From positions 191,001-255,000 of the forward strand of contig CM043942.1 of the NCBI GenBank assembly GCA_014529385.2: DNA of 64,000 nucleotides. Direction: 5' to 3'. Shown one piece after another: positions 33,090-44,155 of this stretch. Made by a program: the position numbers and the translations under genes. The notes beneath the pieces are model-generated. The model worked only from the letters and a program-made list of their open reading frames with translations, made no database searches and was not told the origin of the DNA. Within the stretch, counting starts at the first letter, position 1. Every line of letters begins with the position of its first letter. Source of the stretch: Adiantum capillus-veneris. Lineage: Eukaryota > Streptophyta > Polypodiopsida > Polypodiales > Pteridaceae.

Positions 33090-34949
33090 ATGTGGCAAAG
33101 CAGTGGCCCGATCTTCAGTGGAAGCGAGGATGCAGATGACTGGCTAGCAGATTATGAATTATTCCTGCTGTCATTGCAGATAACAGGTGGTGATGACAAG
33201 GTGCGTACGTTGCCCTTGGTGCTGCGAGGAAAAGTGAAGCTATGGTTTGATGGACTGCGAGCGGCAGACAAACAGGTTTGGCAGGGATTTCGAGAGCAGT
33301 TTCTGCTGCGGTTTCGCAAGGTCCTGTCGGTGGATGAAGTGGATGCTAGGATCAAAGGCCTACAGCAGGATGTAAGCGCCAATTTTGAGGTTTTTGTGGT
33401 CGAGTTCGAAGCTCGTTGGAAACAGTTGGTGGCTGTCACCAATGTGATCAATGGCGATTGCTTCAAGCTGGAAAAGTTTTTGGCTTGTTTGCATCCGGTG
33501 GTTCGATAAAAAGTGGATGACGAAGAGCTTAAGTGCTATTCCGAAGCAGTTCAAGTGGCCAGGGTTAAGAGCCACAAAGTGAAAAGGAAAATGGAGCGTG
33601 GCTTGCTGAAGCCGGTAGTGTGCGCGCCTGTTGTGGCTGCAAGATGTTCTTTGGACAGGTTGAGGATGGTGCCAGGGATGCGAAGTGTGGAGCTTGTGGA
33701 GGTAATACCGATGGTCAATTGCACTTGTGTGGAGATGCCTGTTTGCAGGGTGCCAGTGCCCGTGGTGGATGAGCTTTCCAACGAGGGCGAGCCATGTGTT
33801 AAAGAGATCATGTGTACTGAGAAGATGGCAGATGCCAAGTGTCAAGTTCAGCTTGAAGAGGAAAAGGTGAAGCCTGTTCTTGTGGAGTCTTTGCTCGAGA
33901 AGATAGCAGATTGTGGCCATATGGTAGGTGCCGAGAGCCTGGAGCTTGATGATAAGAGTGTGTAGGGCCAAGTTGGCAGTGGTCAAGCCTTTGTGGAGCT
34001 TAAGAGTGAAGATGTAGCTATCGAGTCGGCCTATGGCAGTGGTGATGAGAGTTCGAGCTCGAGTTTGTGGGATGCAAGTAGAGAGGACGAGTCCGCGTCC
34101 TATGGCGAGGAGACAGACTCGAGTGAGCTTGAGATGGTGCAGATAAAGCTTCCTTGCTATGTGCATGAAGAGGTGATGGTTGCCACTATGGATGAGGAGA
34201 AGGTGGAAGTGCCCAAGCTTGGGGGTGATGGTATGCAGATAAAGGTCTTGTGTGGCACCATGCTAATGGTGATGTTGGTTAAAGTGGCCATGCAGTGGGC
34301 TTTGATAGTGAGACAGGTTCGGAGCTTGGTGAAAGAGGAAGCTGCCATGGTTGTGGAAAGTGAACAGGTTGAAGAGAGTGGTCTGCAAGAGGCATTGGGT
34401 GAGCCGTGTGACTCTATGTGCGTGGATGAGCATGAGGATCCAGTGTTTGAAGCCGCATATATGGAATGCAGCGAGGAGCTAGTGCCGGTAGAGAGGCCGC
34501 TAGGTGATGGACAGGTGCCTTTGGCCATGGATAGGGAGGAAGAACAGACTATGGATGCGGCTAGGCCATCGAGCGAGATGTGCCATTGGGTCTTGAAGGA
34601 TATGCTTGTCAGTGCAATAGTACAGTGGGCAATTCGCCAGTTACAGGAGTTTGTGGAGGGTGCCTCCACTTTACATGGTTGGGTGGGAGGGTCAGGTTTG
34701 TCAGGTTTGTCCGTCGATGCAGGTTTGTCTGTTGATACCAATTTGTCCGTTGGTGTGGCTGTTAAGCCGAGTGGTGAGCACGGTGGTGCTCTTTTGGATG
34801 CTTGGATGCCATTGGCTGCTTGGAGCAGTGAAGAGATGTTGGGTGCGTTTTACATGCACTATTGGGTTGGCGTTTGGGAGCAGTTCTATAGGGAGCTGCT
34901 ACTTGTGGATGAAAATGACCAATGCCAGGTGTTTGATCCTAGAGCATAA
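33090..34949 (+). pseudogene. Gag with long acidic C-terminal extension, two in-frame stops
   Basis: A single frame of 620 codons starts at the ATG at 33090 (MWQSSGPIFSGSEDADDWL). Only a TAA at 33507-33509 and a TAG at 33963-33965 interrupt it. The first ~200 residues are a retrotransposon capsid: KVKLWFDGLRAADKQVWQGF and FEVFVVEFEARWKQLV. No zinc knuckle is visible. The remaining ~420 codons are Glu/Val/Met-rich and unlike any pol domain. They include two hydrophobic helices (VLCGTMLMVMLVKVAMQWAL and WVLKDMLVSAIVQWAIRQL) and a SGLSGLSVDAGLSVDTNLSV repeat. An open frame so long without pol suggests it was kept by selection until recently. Function beyond particle formation is unknown. Confidence 0.7.
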
Positions 34950-35123
34950 TAGCAGATAATGCAGGGGGTTGGGAAACTCGCCTAAAAGATGACCAGCAGT
35001 AGGGAGCTATGTATATACTGTATATACACTTTGTCATGTGTTTTGGGGTTTGCTCAGTGTTGGTGTGGTTAAGCCGTTTTGGTGTGCAGTGAGTATGCTT
35101 TTGGTTGAGCATAAATGCTCAAC

Positions 35124-35137
35124 TAGGGGGTGGGCAA
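35124..35137 (+). other. Gag-only element polypurine tract
   Basis: TAGGGGGTGGGCAA precedes the right LTR and nearly equals the element A tract. Confidence 0.7.
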
Positions 35138-35140
35138 TGA

Positions 35141-36597
35141 TGGTGCAACCAAAGTTGGTCTGTGCCAAGAAGGGTGACAAGCAGTGCTATGGATGCTAGC
35201 AGGTGCGTGGCGGCGAGCTAAAGCAGGTGGGAAAGTCCTTGGCAGACCAGTGACAGTGGAAATGTATGTCTAAAGTGGTTTTTTAAGCCAAGGGGCCTTC
35301 AAATTGGGATGGCAGACCAAAGTGTCCAAAATGTCGGGAATGTACCTTGGAATGTAGGGTTCAAGATGCTCTTGAGGCCCGTCCAGGCGGCTCGTCGAAC
35401 GGAGCTTCGGTGTGAAAGATGTGTCAGTTCGAAGTTGGAAGGTCTTGCAGATCCCCGACGGGCACACGAGATGGGGACAGGTGGTCCAAGCTAGAATCCA
35501 TAAGCAGATGTGTAAAGCTCAAGTTGTGGAGCATGCCGGTCTTTTCAGATTGCCCTTTGGAGCCCACACGGGCAAGTTATGGCTAGTTGAAAATTAGCTG
35601 AGGGTCGAGTGTGTGCCCACTTGGCAGCATCAAAAGACACGCCATCCGATGGGTTTTTAGCTTCGATAGGTTCTAGAGGGTGGATCATGCTACGTGAAGT
35701 TTACAAAAAATTAACGGCTCAACAATCGGAGTTGCAATGATCGAGTTTCACTAGGTGGGAATTTGACGACAATTGCCGGTAAGGCAGCATCAGGTGATTT
35801 TCTTGCTTTTTGCAACCCCGATTTGCAACCTTGACAAGGTTCAAGTGTGGCGTAGGTCGGCAAGTTCGGACTCCGGATCGGCGGCCTTCAATATCTTTTT
35901 GCAGCTCGGGAATCAATACACAGAGCACCGACAATATGGGGAACGTGGGTTTAAAAAGACCCCTTGGCTACTATTTGTGAAGGCTAAATAAAGGGGATGA
36001 AACTCCAAAGTTAAAAAGGGAAATGAAACAAAAGAAGTTAAAGTGAGTGTTGTACCCAGGTCTCTGTGAAAGCCTTTTTGAAAAAATTGAAGGCTTGTTT
36101 AAGGAGGAAAAAAAAAAGAACAATATTTTTTTGGCCCAAGGGAGAAAGGGAGCAACGACGGTGCCGTCGTTGCCCCTTTGGGAGAAAAAGAGAGACTTAG
36201 GTTTTTATGAAAAAGAAGGAAGATTTTGGGGAGGAGAACTTGAGAGAGGTCTTTTTTGGTGGGACGCTCAAGAGTTTTCGGCTCATCGGAGAGGGAAGAG
36301 AGATTGAGGAGAGGAAGCTCTCGCCTGTGCGTGGCGGCAAGGAGGCAAAGGAAGATTTCCACCATCAGGACGGTGTCAACGATGGCTATCGAGGTTTGTT
36401 TTTTTTTGGGTGCTCGCCGAGGTTGTGCCGACGGAGCCGGTTGTACTAGATCAACTTGAGTAAAGTGAAGCAACATTGCCCGCTTCTTTGTGTCGATTCC
36501 CCCCTTCCCCCCTGCTCTCGTTCGTCTTATGCTCTTGTGCAATTCGTGGTGTCGCGTATAAGTGTGTGTGCGCTTCGAGCCTTTGATGTGTGAATTT

Positions 36598-36692
<95 letters not shown>

Positions 36693-36924
36693 GGGGGAGG
36701 TGTTGTGTGTGCTGAAGGGCAAGGATTGAGCGTTGTGGCATGGGTGTGTTCGATTGTGGTACTGCCAAGGGTAGGCGTTATTAGGTGATGTGCAGGTGGA
36801 GTCTTGCTAGCAAGTCGTGCGTGTTTCGAAGGTGTGTTTGAGAGGATAGGGGTGTTGTGAAAGCTCTGAGCTATAGGGAGGCCTTCATTTGTGTGTTGGG
36901 AGTGTTCCCCATTCCCCCTCTCCA
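35141..36924 (+). repeat. Gag-only element right LTR
   Basis: Partner of 31281-33026. Its microsatellite at 36600-36682 is (CA)n then (GA)n. Confidence 0.92.
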
Positions 36925-36967
36925 ACGTGATATCATACAAATTCTAAAAAGTGACCGCCCTGGGCTT

Positions 36968-37976
36968 AAACTGTATACCCAAGTAATGATGTAACAGCCC
37001 CAAATCTTTCATCTTGAAAGTAGCATTCAAATCAGCCTTAAATTCAGCAATATGTCTCTCATTTGGTCTAGTGATCAGCAAACCATCAACATAAAGAACC
37101 ACAATGAGAAGTACTTCACCCTCACGCTTTATATACAATGTGGTTTCTGTTGGACTGTTACGAAAGCCTCGTTTAACCAAATGAGTGTCAGCTTTCTCAT
37201 ACCAAGCACGAGGAGATTGCTTCAACCCATACAAAGCCTTCTTACATCTGCACACTTTGTCCTCTTGTCCTTTTATGACAAAACCGCGAGGCTGCGTTAC
37301 ATAAACTTCCTCAAATATGTCACCATTCAAGAAAGCAGTAACAATGTCTGATTGATGTACATCCCAACCAAAATGAGCTGCCAATGCACATAGAAAACAT
37401 ACAGTAGTCATACGACAAGTGGGAGAAAAAGTCTCTTCATAATCTATGCCTTTTTGCTATGTATAACCTTTTTTCAACAAGTCGAGCCTTATGGCGATCG
37501 ATCTCACCATCCGGCTTGCGTTTCAAATTGTAAATCCACTTCGTACCAATGGCCTTTTTCCCAAGAGGCAAATCACATAAAGTCCATGTGTCATTTTCTT
37601 TAAGTGCATCATATTCTGATTGCGTGGCAGCCATCCAATTTTTTGAATTCTGTGCTTCATCAAAAGACAGAGGCTCCTCAACATCATGTAAGCTAGACAC
37701 AGCCAAAGCATAACAATCTGATGCATAAGATGCTTGGAAAGAGCCTGAACGAGTATGACTAGACAAAGGTGCACCCAATTTACTGTCATGCAAAGTGTGC
37801 ACCAGCCATTTTGGCATACCTCTAGCCTGCTCATTTTCAGCCCTTTCCTCATCAAGTACATCATGTACATTTGCATTAGTAATAGGATGATCTGTAACAT
37901 TTTCAAAAACCCCCATAGGCTGTACATTTGCCTCATTGGAACTTACATTCGTATTTCCACCACTGAAAAGAGGCAA
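36968..37976 (-). pseudogene. Copia reverse transcriptase, N-terminal and central parts
   Basis: The minus-strand reading starts with an ENDTWTLCDLPLGKKAIGTK block and WIYNLKRKPDGEI. A one-base insertion near 37465 shifts it, and it continues as MTTVCFLCALAAHFGWDVHQ, TAFLNGDIFEEVYVTQPRGF and KALYGLKQSPRAWYEK. The catalytic box is YVDG instead of YVDD, so the second Asp is lost. It ends at LGIQFK, where the TIR element begins. Confidence 0.88.
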
Positions 37977-38118
37977 AAAAGTGTCATAAATGTCCTGCGA
38001 GCTTACATTACTGTCTGTGGTACATTTGCCTCATTGGAACTTACATTCGTATTTCCACCACTGAAAAGAGGCAAAAAAGTGTCATAAATGTCCTGTGAGC
38101 TTACATTACTGTCTGTGG
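37923..38118. repeat. 98-bp tandem duplication in copia linker
   Basis: TACATTTGCCTCATTGGAAC starts at 37923 and again at 38021, and the two 98-base copies are almost identical. Because 98 is not a multiple of three, the duplication shifts the frame between integrase and RT. Confidence 0.85.
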
Positions 38119-38157
38119 TACATGACAACAAGGGCTGAACAGAATCTTCCACAAACA

Positions 38158-38777
38158 CTACATCTCGAGAAACCAGAATACGTTTTTTTGCGAATGATAC
38201 AACCTGTAACCTTTGCTTTCATCACTATAACCAACAAAAATACATTTGACATCCTTATCATCCAATTTTCTGTGTTGCACTTGTGGCACCAAAGCATATG
38301 CCAAACAACCAAAAACACACATGTGCTCAATAGAAGGCTTTCTATCATGCCATGCTTCATATGGAGTAATAGACTGCAAAGCTTTTGTAGGACACCTGTT
38401 AAGTACATAAGTGGCACACATGATGGCCTCAAGCCAAAAAGAATGTGGCAAAGCTTGACTTTTGACCATACATCGTGCCATTTCCGTTAGTGATTTGTTT
38501 TTCCTCTCAGCAACACCATTTTGCTGAGGTGTATAAGGCACTGTACATTGGTGTTTTATCCCACGACTAGCCAAAAATGCATTAAATTCATGAGACATAT
38601 ACTCCCCCCCTCGATCGGAACGGAGGGTGCCCATAGTACATTTCGAGACATTTTCAGCCATAGCCAGAAGTTTTTTGAAGCACATAAAAACTTTCGGACT
38701 TCGCTTTAAGAGGAAATACCCATGCATGCCTGGAGTAATCATCAATGAAAGTCATGAAGTACAGGTAATTGCCCAAG
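38158..38777 (-). pseudogene. Copia integrase core, 3' of the CACTA insertion
   Basis: The minus-strand frame runs from the insertion point through a FIDDYSR-type block (first catalytic Asp) to GTLRSDRGGEYMSHEF (second Asp) and TPQQNGVAERKNKSL (Glu). The conserved CVFGCLAYALVPQVQHRKLD and CIFVGYSDESKGYRL words follow. The catalytic residues are intact. The other half of the domain is at 44405-44570. Confidence 0.88.
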
Positions 38778-38814
38778 GACCACTACAAGAGGTTATGTGC
38801 TCTTGTGACGCTCT

Positions 38815-39065
38815 TAGCGACGGAAATACACTGGGTTTTTATAACCCCCGGCGTCGCTATAAGCGTCGCTAAAAGCGTCGCTACGAGAGCGTCGCTATAT
38901 GCGTCGCTATAGGCGTCGCTATAGGCGTCGCTATAGACGTCGCTATATAGCGACGCTCATAGCGACGCCTATAGCGACGCTTATAGCGACGCTCTCACAG
39001 AAGAGTATAGCGACGCATATAGCGACGCTACAGAGCCATAAATAGCGACGCATATAGCGACGCCT
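38815..39065. repeat. CACTA subterminal repeats, left end
   Basis: About 15 copies of GCGTCGCTAT (or its complement ATAGCGACGC) are present. The orientation flips near 38948, so the array is partly palindromic. Such repeats normally bind the element's own DNA-binding protein. Confidence 0.88.
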
Positions 39066-39427
39066 GAGAGAATATTTTTTTGGTGGCAGGGCATTGAATG
39101 CCTGCCACCCATCAACCATATTGTACTTGATTCACTTTTTAAAAAAAGTGCAAAGGTAAATAATAGACCCAAAATAGTCACCCACAAGACGCATTGTTTG
39201 CAAAATTGACAATTGTACACATCATAGACAAACTGAATTGATTGGCAAATGTAATAATGACAATTGTACAACATCATAGGCATAAAGAATTGATTGGCAA
39301 AAGGAATTGCGGTGACAAATGTAATAATATACATGGTTCAAAAAGACGTATAAAATCCGTCTCATGATACATAAGCTATGAGAAACCCTAAACTAATGCT
39401 ATCTAGATACGGCTAAACTGACGTCGT

Positions 39428-42400
39428 CTAATCAGACGTCTCATCGCGTCCAAGCGGCGTATCTGTCGGATTCTGCAAAAAAAGACAATAAGACAGTTTT
39501 CAGTAAGTATAAACATATAACGACATTTATAAAACAATACAAAAAATAAAAAAGAGTAAACCCTAATACTAACCATGCCGCTGCGAGAACTGAGAATGTC
39601 CATCAGGGCGTTTAAGCCCTTCCTGCCTGCGTACTCGCGCTCGTACGGTGTGGGATCACGTCCTGTCATCGACCACTGTCAAAACATACAAAGATTTCAT
39701 TATGTTAGAACTAAAAAACTCATAAACCCTAAACTATCGAACATGCATAAAGAGCAATGTGAAAAGACTTACAAAATCGGCCTCAAATGATGCCCATCCA
39801 CCGCTCCCCAAGTGGTGCGAGCTCCCTGCCTCTACTCGCGCTCTGGCTGCATCCTTTTGTTGCTTCCACTTGTCGGGATTCTCGCGCGCTGCTTTCTTCG
39901 CATTCTTCCAATCTTCTTTGGCCAGCCAATCTGGCCTATTCCACCCATTCTTGATTGCTTTTTGCACTTCGGAACGCTTGTGTTTGCAGTATTCGCGCAT
40001 TCGAATCTTCATCAGGTCTTCATTGAAGCGCTGATCCCGTGTTGGAACGGGAAACTCATCATGAAGTATGCTGATGACTCTGTTTTTTAAATCACTTGGT
40101 ACTTACTCCATTTGTTTAGTATATAGTGTCTAAACAGCTGAGAGCAAAGACCACGCATGCGCGAGATCACCTTCTTGCCGTCATCATCCATGATGATGCC
40201 GCCGCTGATGTCGACGGAGTAAGGCAAGCCCTCTGGCCGGTGACGCGTGAACCTGGGTGTCCCGGCAGGGGTCTCTAGCGGCGTGTCGATGGGGGTACGG
40301 ACGTCAGGTGTCTCCACCGGCGTCTGGGCCCCGAAGCGAGGAGTGTCGAGTGGGGTGGCTCCTGGCGGAGTAGGTAGAGGTGTGTAGCTTCTAGGAACAG
40401 TCAGCCGTGCAAAACCTGGCGTAGACGGCGATGCTGTGGCTGGTGTGGGGGCGGGCAAAGAAGGGGAGGGTAAAGAGCCTCGTCGAACACGAGGCGGTGT
40501 GGAGGCATCGGTGGCGGAATCCCCACAACAACCGCCACCGCCACCACTAGAGCGCCGGTGTCTAGAAGAGTGTGACGCTCGTCTCGTCGACGCCGAAGCT
40601 TCGGAGCGCGCCGAATGCTCCGAAAGAGAGGGAGATGCGGGTGGTGTAGGAACGCGCGATGATGCGCCAGAGCGATGACGCTCCACGTACCAGTGGGGGT
40701 CCGCAAAGATCGAATGGCCTCTTTTACTTTGCGTTCTTGGGCTCCTGTGAAAATCCATGGTGCTTTAGGAAGTTTTATCGATCCATCAGACGCTGTTTGC
40801 GGCCAATATTGCTCCATACGATCCACATTTCTAAGGTCAACTCTGGCTCCCAAAGTATCTTTCTTGCCGGTCAAATGGTCCCATAGTAGATTACCCACAT
40901 TCTTGAATATGTGCATTGGATCGAGCAAGTGATTGATCACGAGTCGAGGCCAGTATGGTAACTCGTACCATAGAGATAGTCTCTTCATCCCTGGAGGCAA
41001 TCTGTCATCGCACATCTCCTTCTGCTCTAACCATGCTTGTGCAGACATCCTTGGTGGCTCTCTTCCCAAAAAGCCGTCGCGTAACACATGATTCTCCGGA
41101 AGATACGCTTGATGACCTTCGTAGATTTGCTTCTTCAGTGAGGGTGCCCTACGTGCATTCAGTCTAGGTCCACATGTGACACATGCTCTGTATCCGCTTG
41201 TTTGAAGCCCTGCATGTATACACATGATAATAGATCAACTATGGGGAAAAACCAGATTTACAGTGTCTGAGAGAGGAGTGTCAATAGATCACCTGAGCAT
41301 TCTGTTAGCCCGGGATAGTCATGCATGGTCCACATTAGAATACCTCTGATCAAAGCATTCCGTCGTCCTGTGTGTCGGCTCATATCCACCACCTCTATGC
41401 CAATCCACAATTGTTGTAGCTCTTCCAATAGTGGACGAAGATACACATCCATATTCCCCACTTTATATCGCCCTGGCACAATCAAGCTTAGCCATAGGTG
41501 CCCCTTCTTCGTAGTCAACCACGGGGGAATGTTGTAGTTGACGATGACAACGGGCCATACACTGTAAGATGTTGATCTTTGACCAAATGGATTTACGCCA
41601 TCCATAGCCAGGCCTAAGCGCAAATTTCGAGCTTCCCTGGCAAAATCCGACCATGTTCCATCTATATGTTTCCAGGCTGCGCAATCTGCAGGAATTCGTA
41701 GCACACCATCCGAAGATTTATTCTCCTCATGCCATGATGCTAGGGCGGCCATGGACTTACATTCGAAGAAATGCTTGATGCGAGGAAGCAAAGGAAAATG
41801 TCGCAAAACCTTTTGTGGAATTTTTGTCCCGTGGAGATCTACTCGATATCTTTCGGAATCACATTTCGGACACTTCTCCATGTCTGTGTATTCCCCTCTG
41901 AAAAGAATGCAGTCATTAGGACAAGCGTGGATAGAATTGTAATCCATCCCCAAGTTTCGCAAAATCTTTCTTGCTTCATCTCGGGAATCTGGCATCACAT
42001 TGTCAGCTGGTAGAATGTGCTCTTTCAGCAATCTACACAACATAAAAATATGATACAGTCGTGTAAAAATCTATCAGATCATTATACACCATGAGTTCTA
42101 TTAAAGTAAACTAATTGTAATAGATCACCTGAAAAGCGCTGTGACGCTAGTGTCACTCCATCCAAACTTTGCCTGCATGTTGAGAAGAACCAGGAGTGCT
42201 TTCAATCTAGACATACGTGCTCCATTATACAATGATGTATCGGCTTCACTTTTCATATCATCATAGATAAGCCTTTCTGAATCCATGATCGTCTCGATCA
42301 TTTCATCAATCTCGGGCTCAAACATTGCCTCGTTGGGAATGTGCTCTGCATGATCATCCCCCGAGCTGTCAGAGGCTACATCTTGTGGCCTCACATATGC

Positions 42401-42661
42401 TGCTTGACCAAAGCGCCTGCGAATACGTCTATTGGGTTGCAAGATTGCTGCTTGTTGGCCAGCGTCAGAGTCCGACGAGTTATAATTGGCAACAACTCGA
42501 TCTATAATAGATGGATCGAACTCGCCAAATTCACGAACGTGCTGCAAAGAAACACGTCTTGTCCGTCGCACAGCATGCTTGCATTGATTACAAGGACATA
42601 AGACCCTCGTTGAGAGATAGGTGTTTCGGTTGGACGGTCCCACATCCTCGTCGCTACTCAT
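39428..42661 (-). CDS. CACTA transposase (TNP2 domain with TNPA-like C-terminus)
   Basis: Exon 1 (42661-42129) holds a transposase-associated Cys cluster (CPCNQCKHAV) and SLYNGARMSRLKALLVLLNM. Introns 42128-42033 and 41292-41210 have GT-AG ends and keep the frame. Exon 2 has HACPNDCILFRGEY, CPKCDSERYRVD, AMDGVNPFGQRSTSYSVWPV and YNIPPWL, which are TNP2 hallmarks. Exon 3 has GLQTSGYRACVTCGPRL and NHLLDPMHIFKNVGNLLWDH. A Pro/Ser/Thr-rich linker (40700-40200) follows, then TNPA-like exons: WKNAKKAARENPDKWKQQKD, SSHHLGSGGWASFEADF and MTGRDPTPYEREYAGRKG, spliced at GTAAGT donors, with a stop at 39428-39430. Joining TNP2 and TNPA in one gene is inferred; two overlapping transcripts are equally possible. 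The splice between 40760 and 40640 is unresolved. Confidence 0.85.
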
Positions 42662-42723
42662 AATGAGGATAAAAAACTTATAACCTAGACAACAAATTTA
42701 ATATTCTATTGGCATTCTTCGTC

Positions 42724-42767
<44 letters not shown>
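42724..42767. repeat. (TC)n tract upstream of transposase
   Basis: A 44-base TC run lies about 60 bases upstream of the transposase ATG. CT-rich runs are common in plant 5' UTRs. Confidence 0.7.
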
Positions 42768-42769
<2 letters not shown>

Positions 42770-42774
42770 ACCTC

Positions 42775-42990
42775 ACATTCTCTAGTCATGTCCAATCCCC
42801 GCACACCTCGGTCTAGAGGTGCACGGAGATCAGAACCACCGGGTTATAATCTCGTCTTTATTGGTCAATACCTATATTTGTGGGTACAAGAAATCTAGAC
42901 ACCCACGTCTACATGATACTGCATGTAGTGGACAAAATCCCTTTGCCTCTTCTCTAGCTGTAGCACTTCACTTCATCTTAACATCTTTTC
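42775..42990 (-). promoter_or_regulatory. Conserved CACTA 5' region
   Basis: This block (around CACACCTCGGTCTAGAGGTG and CTCGTCTTTATTGGTCAA) is shared with 55215-55410, upstream of the second CACTA element. Conservation of a non-coding block just upstream of both transposase starts suggests promoter or 5' UTR function. Confidence 0.55.
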
Positions 42991-43059
42991 ACAGTAGATC
43001 TTTTCACTGTTCGTCTAACTCTAAACCCTAAACCGTAAGTAATTCTTGCGTGGACTCGA

Positions 43060-43690
43060 TCTAACGTAAATAAGTGTAAATCTAAATAAACGTAAATCTA
43101 ACTAAAAATAAAGCTAAATCTAATTTAACGTAAGTCTAATGACTAGAGGTTGTCTAGATGGTCATTGTGTCGGGGATGTAGTGACTCTTGCCGCCCTGAA
43201 GATCCACCTTCTTCCCTATCTTCTGAAGACATTTCACCAGTACTTTTGGATCGACGGAGCCCACTATGAGAGAAGGCAGCAATACCCTATATTCCATTGA
43301 GGGCTTTCTTCACCCGCTTCATGCAGGCATCGCAGTCTATGGAGACCCGCATCTAATCTAATATAACATAAATCTAAATCTAGCTTAAATAAATGTAAAT
43401 CTAGTTAAAAATAAACCTAAATCTAATTTAATGTAAGTCTACATATAACCTAATCTTTAACGTCTTTTAAAATAGTTTCCTATGACGTTATAACTCTCTT
43501 CTTCCTGTGTGTGTGCGCGTGTGTGGATGTGTGTGCCAATAAAAAGAGATAAATGGTATAACCTTTCTATCACCCATGCCAAGTATGATAGATTGATTAT
43601 GCCATTTCTCTCTTGAATAATAGGTCTTCAGTTCAACTCCTCGTCGGCTAGATCTTTAGGTCTTTTAATTTTAATTAGTTTCCTACGACG
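43060..43690. repeat. Copy of the 345-bp AT-rich repeat and SINE inside CACTA
   Basis: The AACGTAAATCTAA sub-repeats, the GTTTCCTATGACG body, a GT tract and a SINE head (GATAGATTGATTATGCC to GTTCAACTCC) repeat the order found at 240-1060. The HMA fragment interrupts it at 43139-43352. Confidence 0.8.
43154..43352 (-). pseudogene. Captured heavy-metal-associated (HMA/HIPP-like) gene fragment
   Basis: From the ATG at 43352 the minus strand reads MRVSIDCDACMKRVKKALNG, with the CXXC copper/metal-binding pair of HMA domains. It then reads I, a TAG and a short gap. A different frame gives VGSVDPKVLVKCLQKIGKKV, which is the typical second half of a plant HMA domain, and ends at a TAG at 43154-43156. 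Loss of about 8-10 codons in the middle and the frame change make it a pseudogene. It is the only host-gene-like sequence in the window. CACTA elements are known to pick up gene pieces, and this one sits inside repeat DNA within the element. Confidence 0.7.
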
Positions 43691-43699
43691 CTCCCTTAG

Positions 43700-43920
43700 T
43701 TTCTCTTTCTTTCTCTTTCAATGTGTGTGCGTTTTTTTGGATCGTATGCATGTTTTCTTTCTCTTTTCCTCTCTCAATGTGTGCGTTTTTTGTTTATGCA
43801 TGTTCTCTCTCTCTTTTCCTCTCTCAATGCGTGCGTTTTTTGTTTATGCATGCTCTCTCTCTCTTTTTCTCTCTCAATGTGTGTGTGCATTCTTTGTTTA
43901 TGTATGTGTGTGCGTTTTTG

Positions 43921-43958
<38 letters not shown>

Positions 43959-44155
43959 AACACTATATGTGTGTGTGTATGTGTGTGTGTGTGAGAGAGA
44001 GAGCGAGGGAGAGAGAAAGAAAGGAAGGGAACATGAGAATGAGGAGAGGGAAGGAGCATACCTGTCTCTCCTTCCTCTCCTCGTGCGTGTGTGTGTGTGT
44101 GTGTAAAAGAAAAAGAGAGAGAGAGAGAGAGAGTGAGGGAGAGCGTTACCTGCTC
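43700..44155. repeat. TC/GT/GA low-complexity region in CACTA
   Basis: TCTCTCAATGTGTGCG-type units are repeated about four times at 43717-43890, followed by (CT)n at 43921-43954, (GT)n and (GA)n. All ORFs across it are repeat translations. Confidence 0.8.

Larger units (their letters stand above)
31281..36924 (+). mobile_element. Gag-only (TR-GAG type) LTR retrotransposon
   Basis: LTRs of 1746 and 1784 bp (31281-33026 and 35141-36924) start TGSTGCAACC and end CTCTCCA. They are flanked by ACGT (31277-31280 and 36925-36928). The 2.1-kb interior has a primer site, one long sense reading frame with a Gag domain, and a polypurine tract, but no protease, RT, RNase H or integrase. It must therefore depend on another element for copying. 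Its primer site and polypurine tract match element A closely, which suggests A's family as helper. Confidence 0.88.
31094..36964. mobile_element. Small TIR element (MITE-like) in copia RT, split by gag-only LTR element
   Basis: Inverted ends CCCGGGGCAGTCACTT (31099-31114) and its near complement AAGTGACCGCCCTGGG (36949-36964) sit between CTT duplications (31091-31093 and 36965-36967). The copia protein reads across the junction with one CTT removed (LGIQFK then QCDGGISLC). Without its own insertion the element is about 226 bp and non-coding. The left side has five extra bases (ACACT) that the right side lacks, so one terminus may be trimmed and the superfamily is uncertain. Confidence 0.6.

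Noticed and set aside
33360-34166. 268-residue antisense ORF
   Set aside because: It lies opposite the gag frame of the gag-only element, is His/Leu/Thr-rich as expected of a mirror of Glu/Val codons, and matches nothing known.
34236-34330. Envelope-type transmembrane protein in the gag-only element
   Set aside because: The hydrophobic stretch is short and contains Lys. There is no signal peptide, glycosylation cluster or cleavage site, so env is not supported.
38815-39065. CRISPR-like array of GCGTCGCTAT repeats
   Set aside because: The units are about 10 bases, in mixed orientation, next to a TIR and without spacers of fixed length. They are transposon subterminal repeats in a plant genome.
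39428-42661. Host transcription unit with introns
   Set aside because: All exons carry transposase domains and the gene is bounded by CACTA ends.
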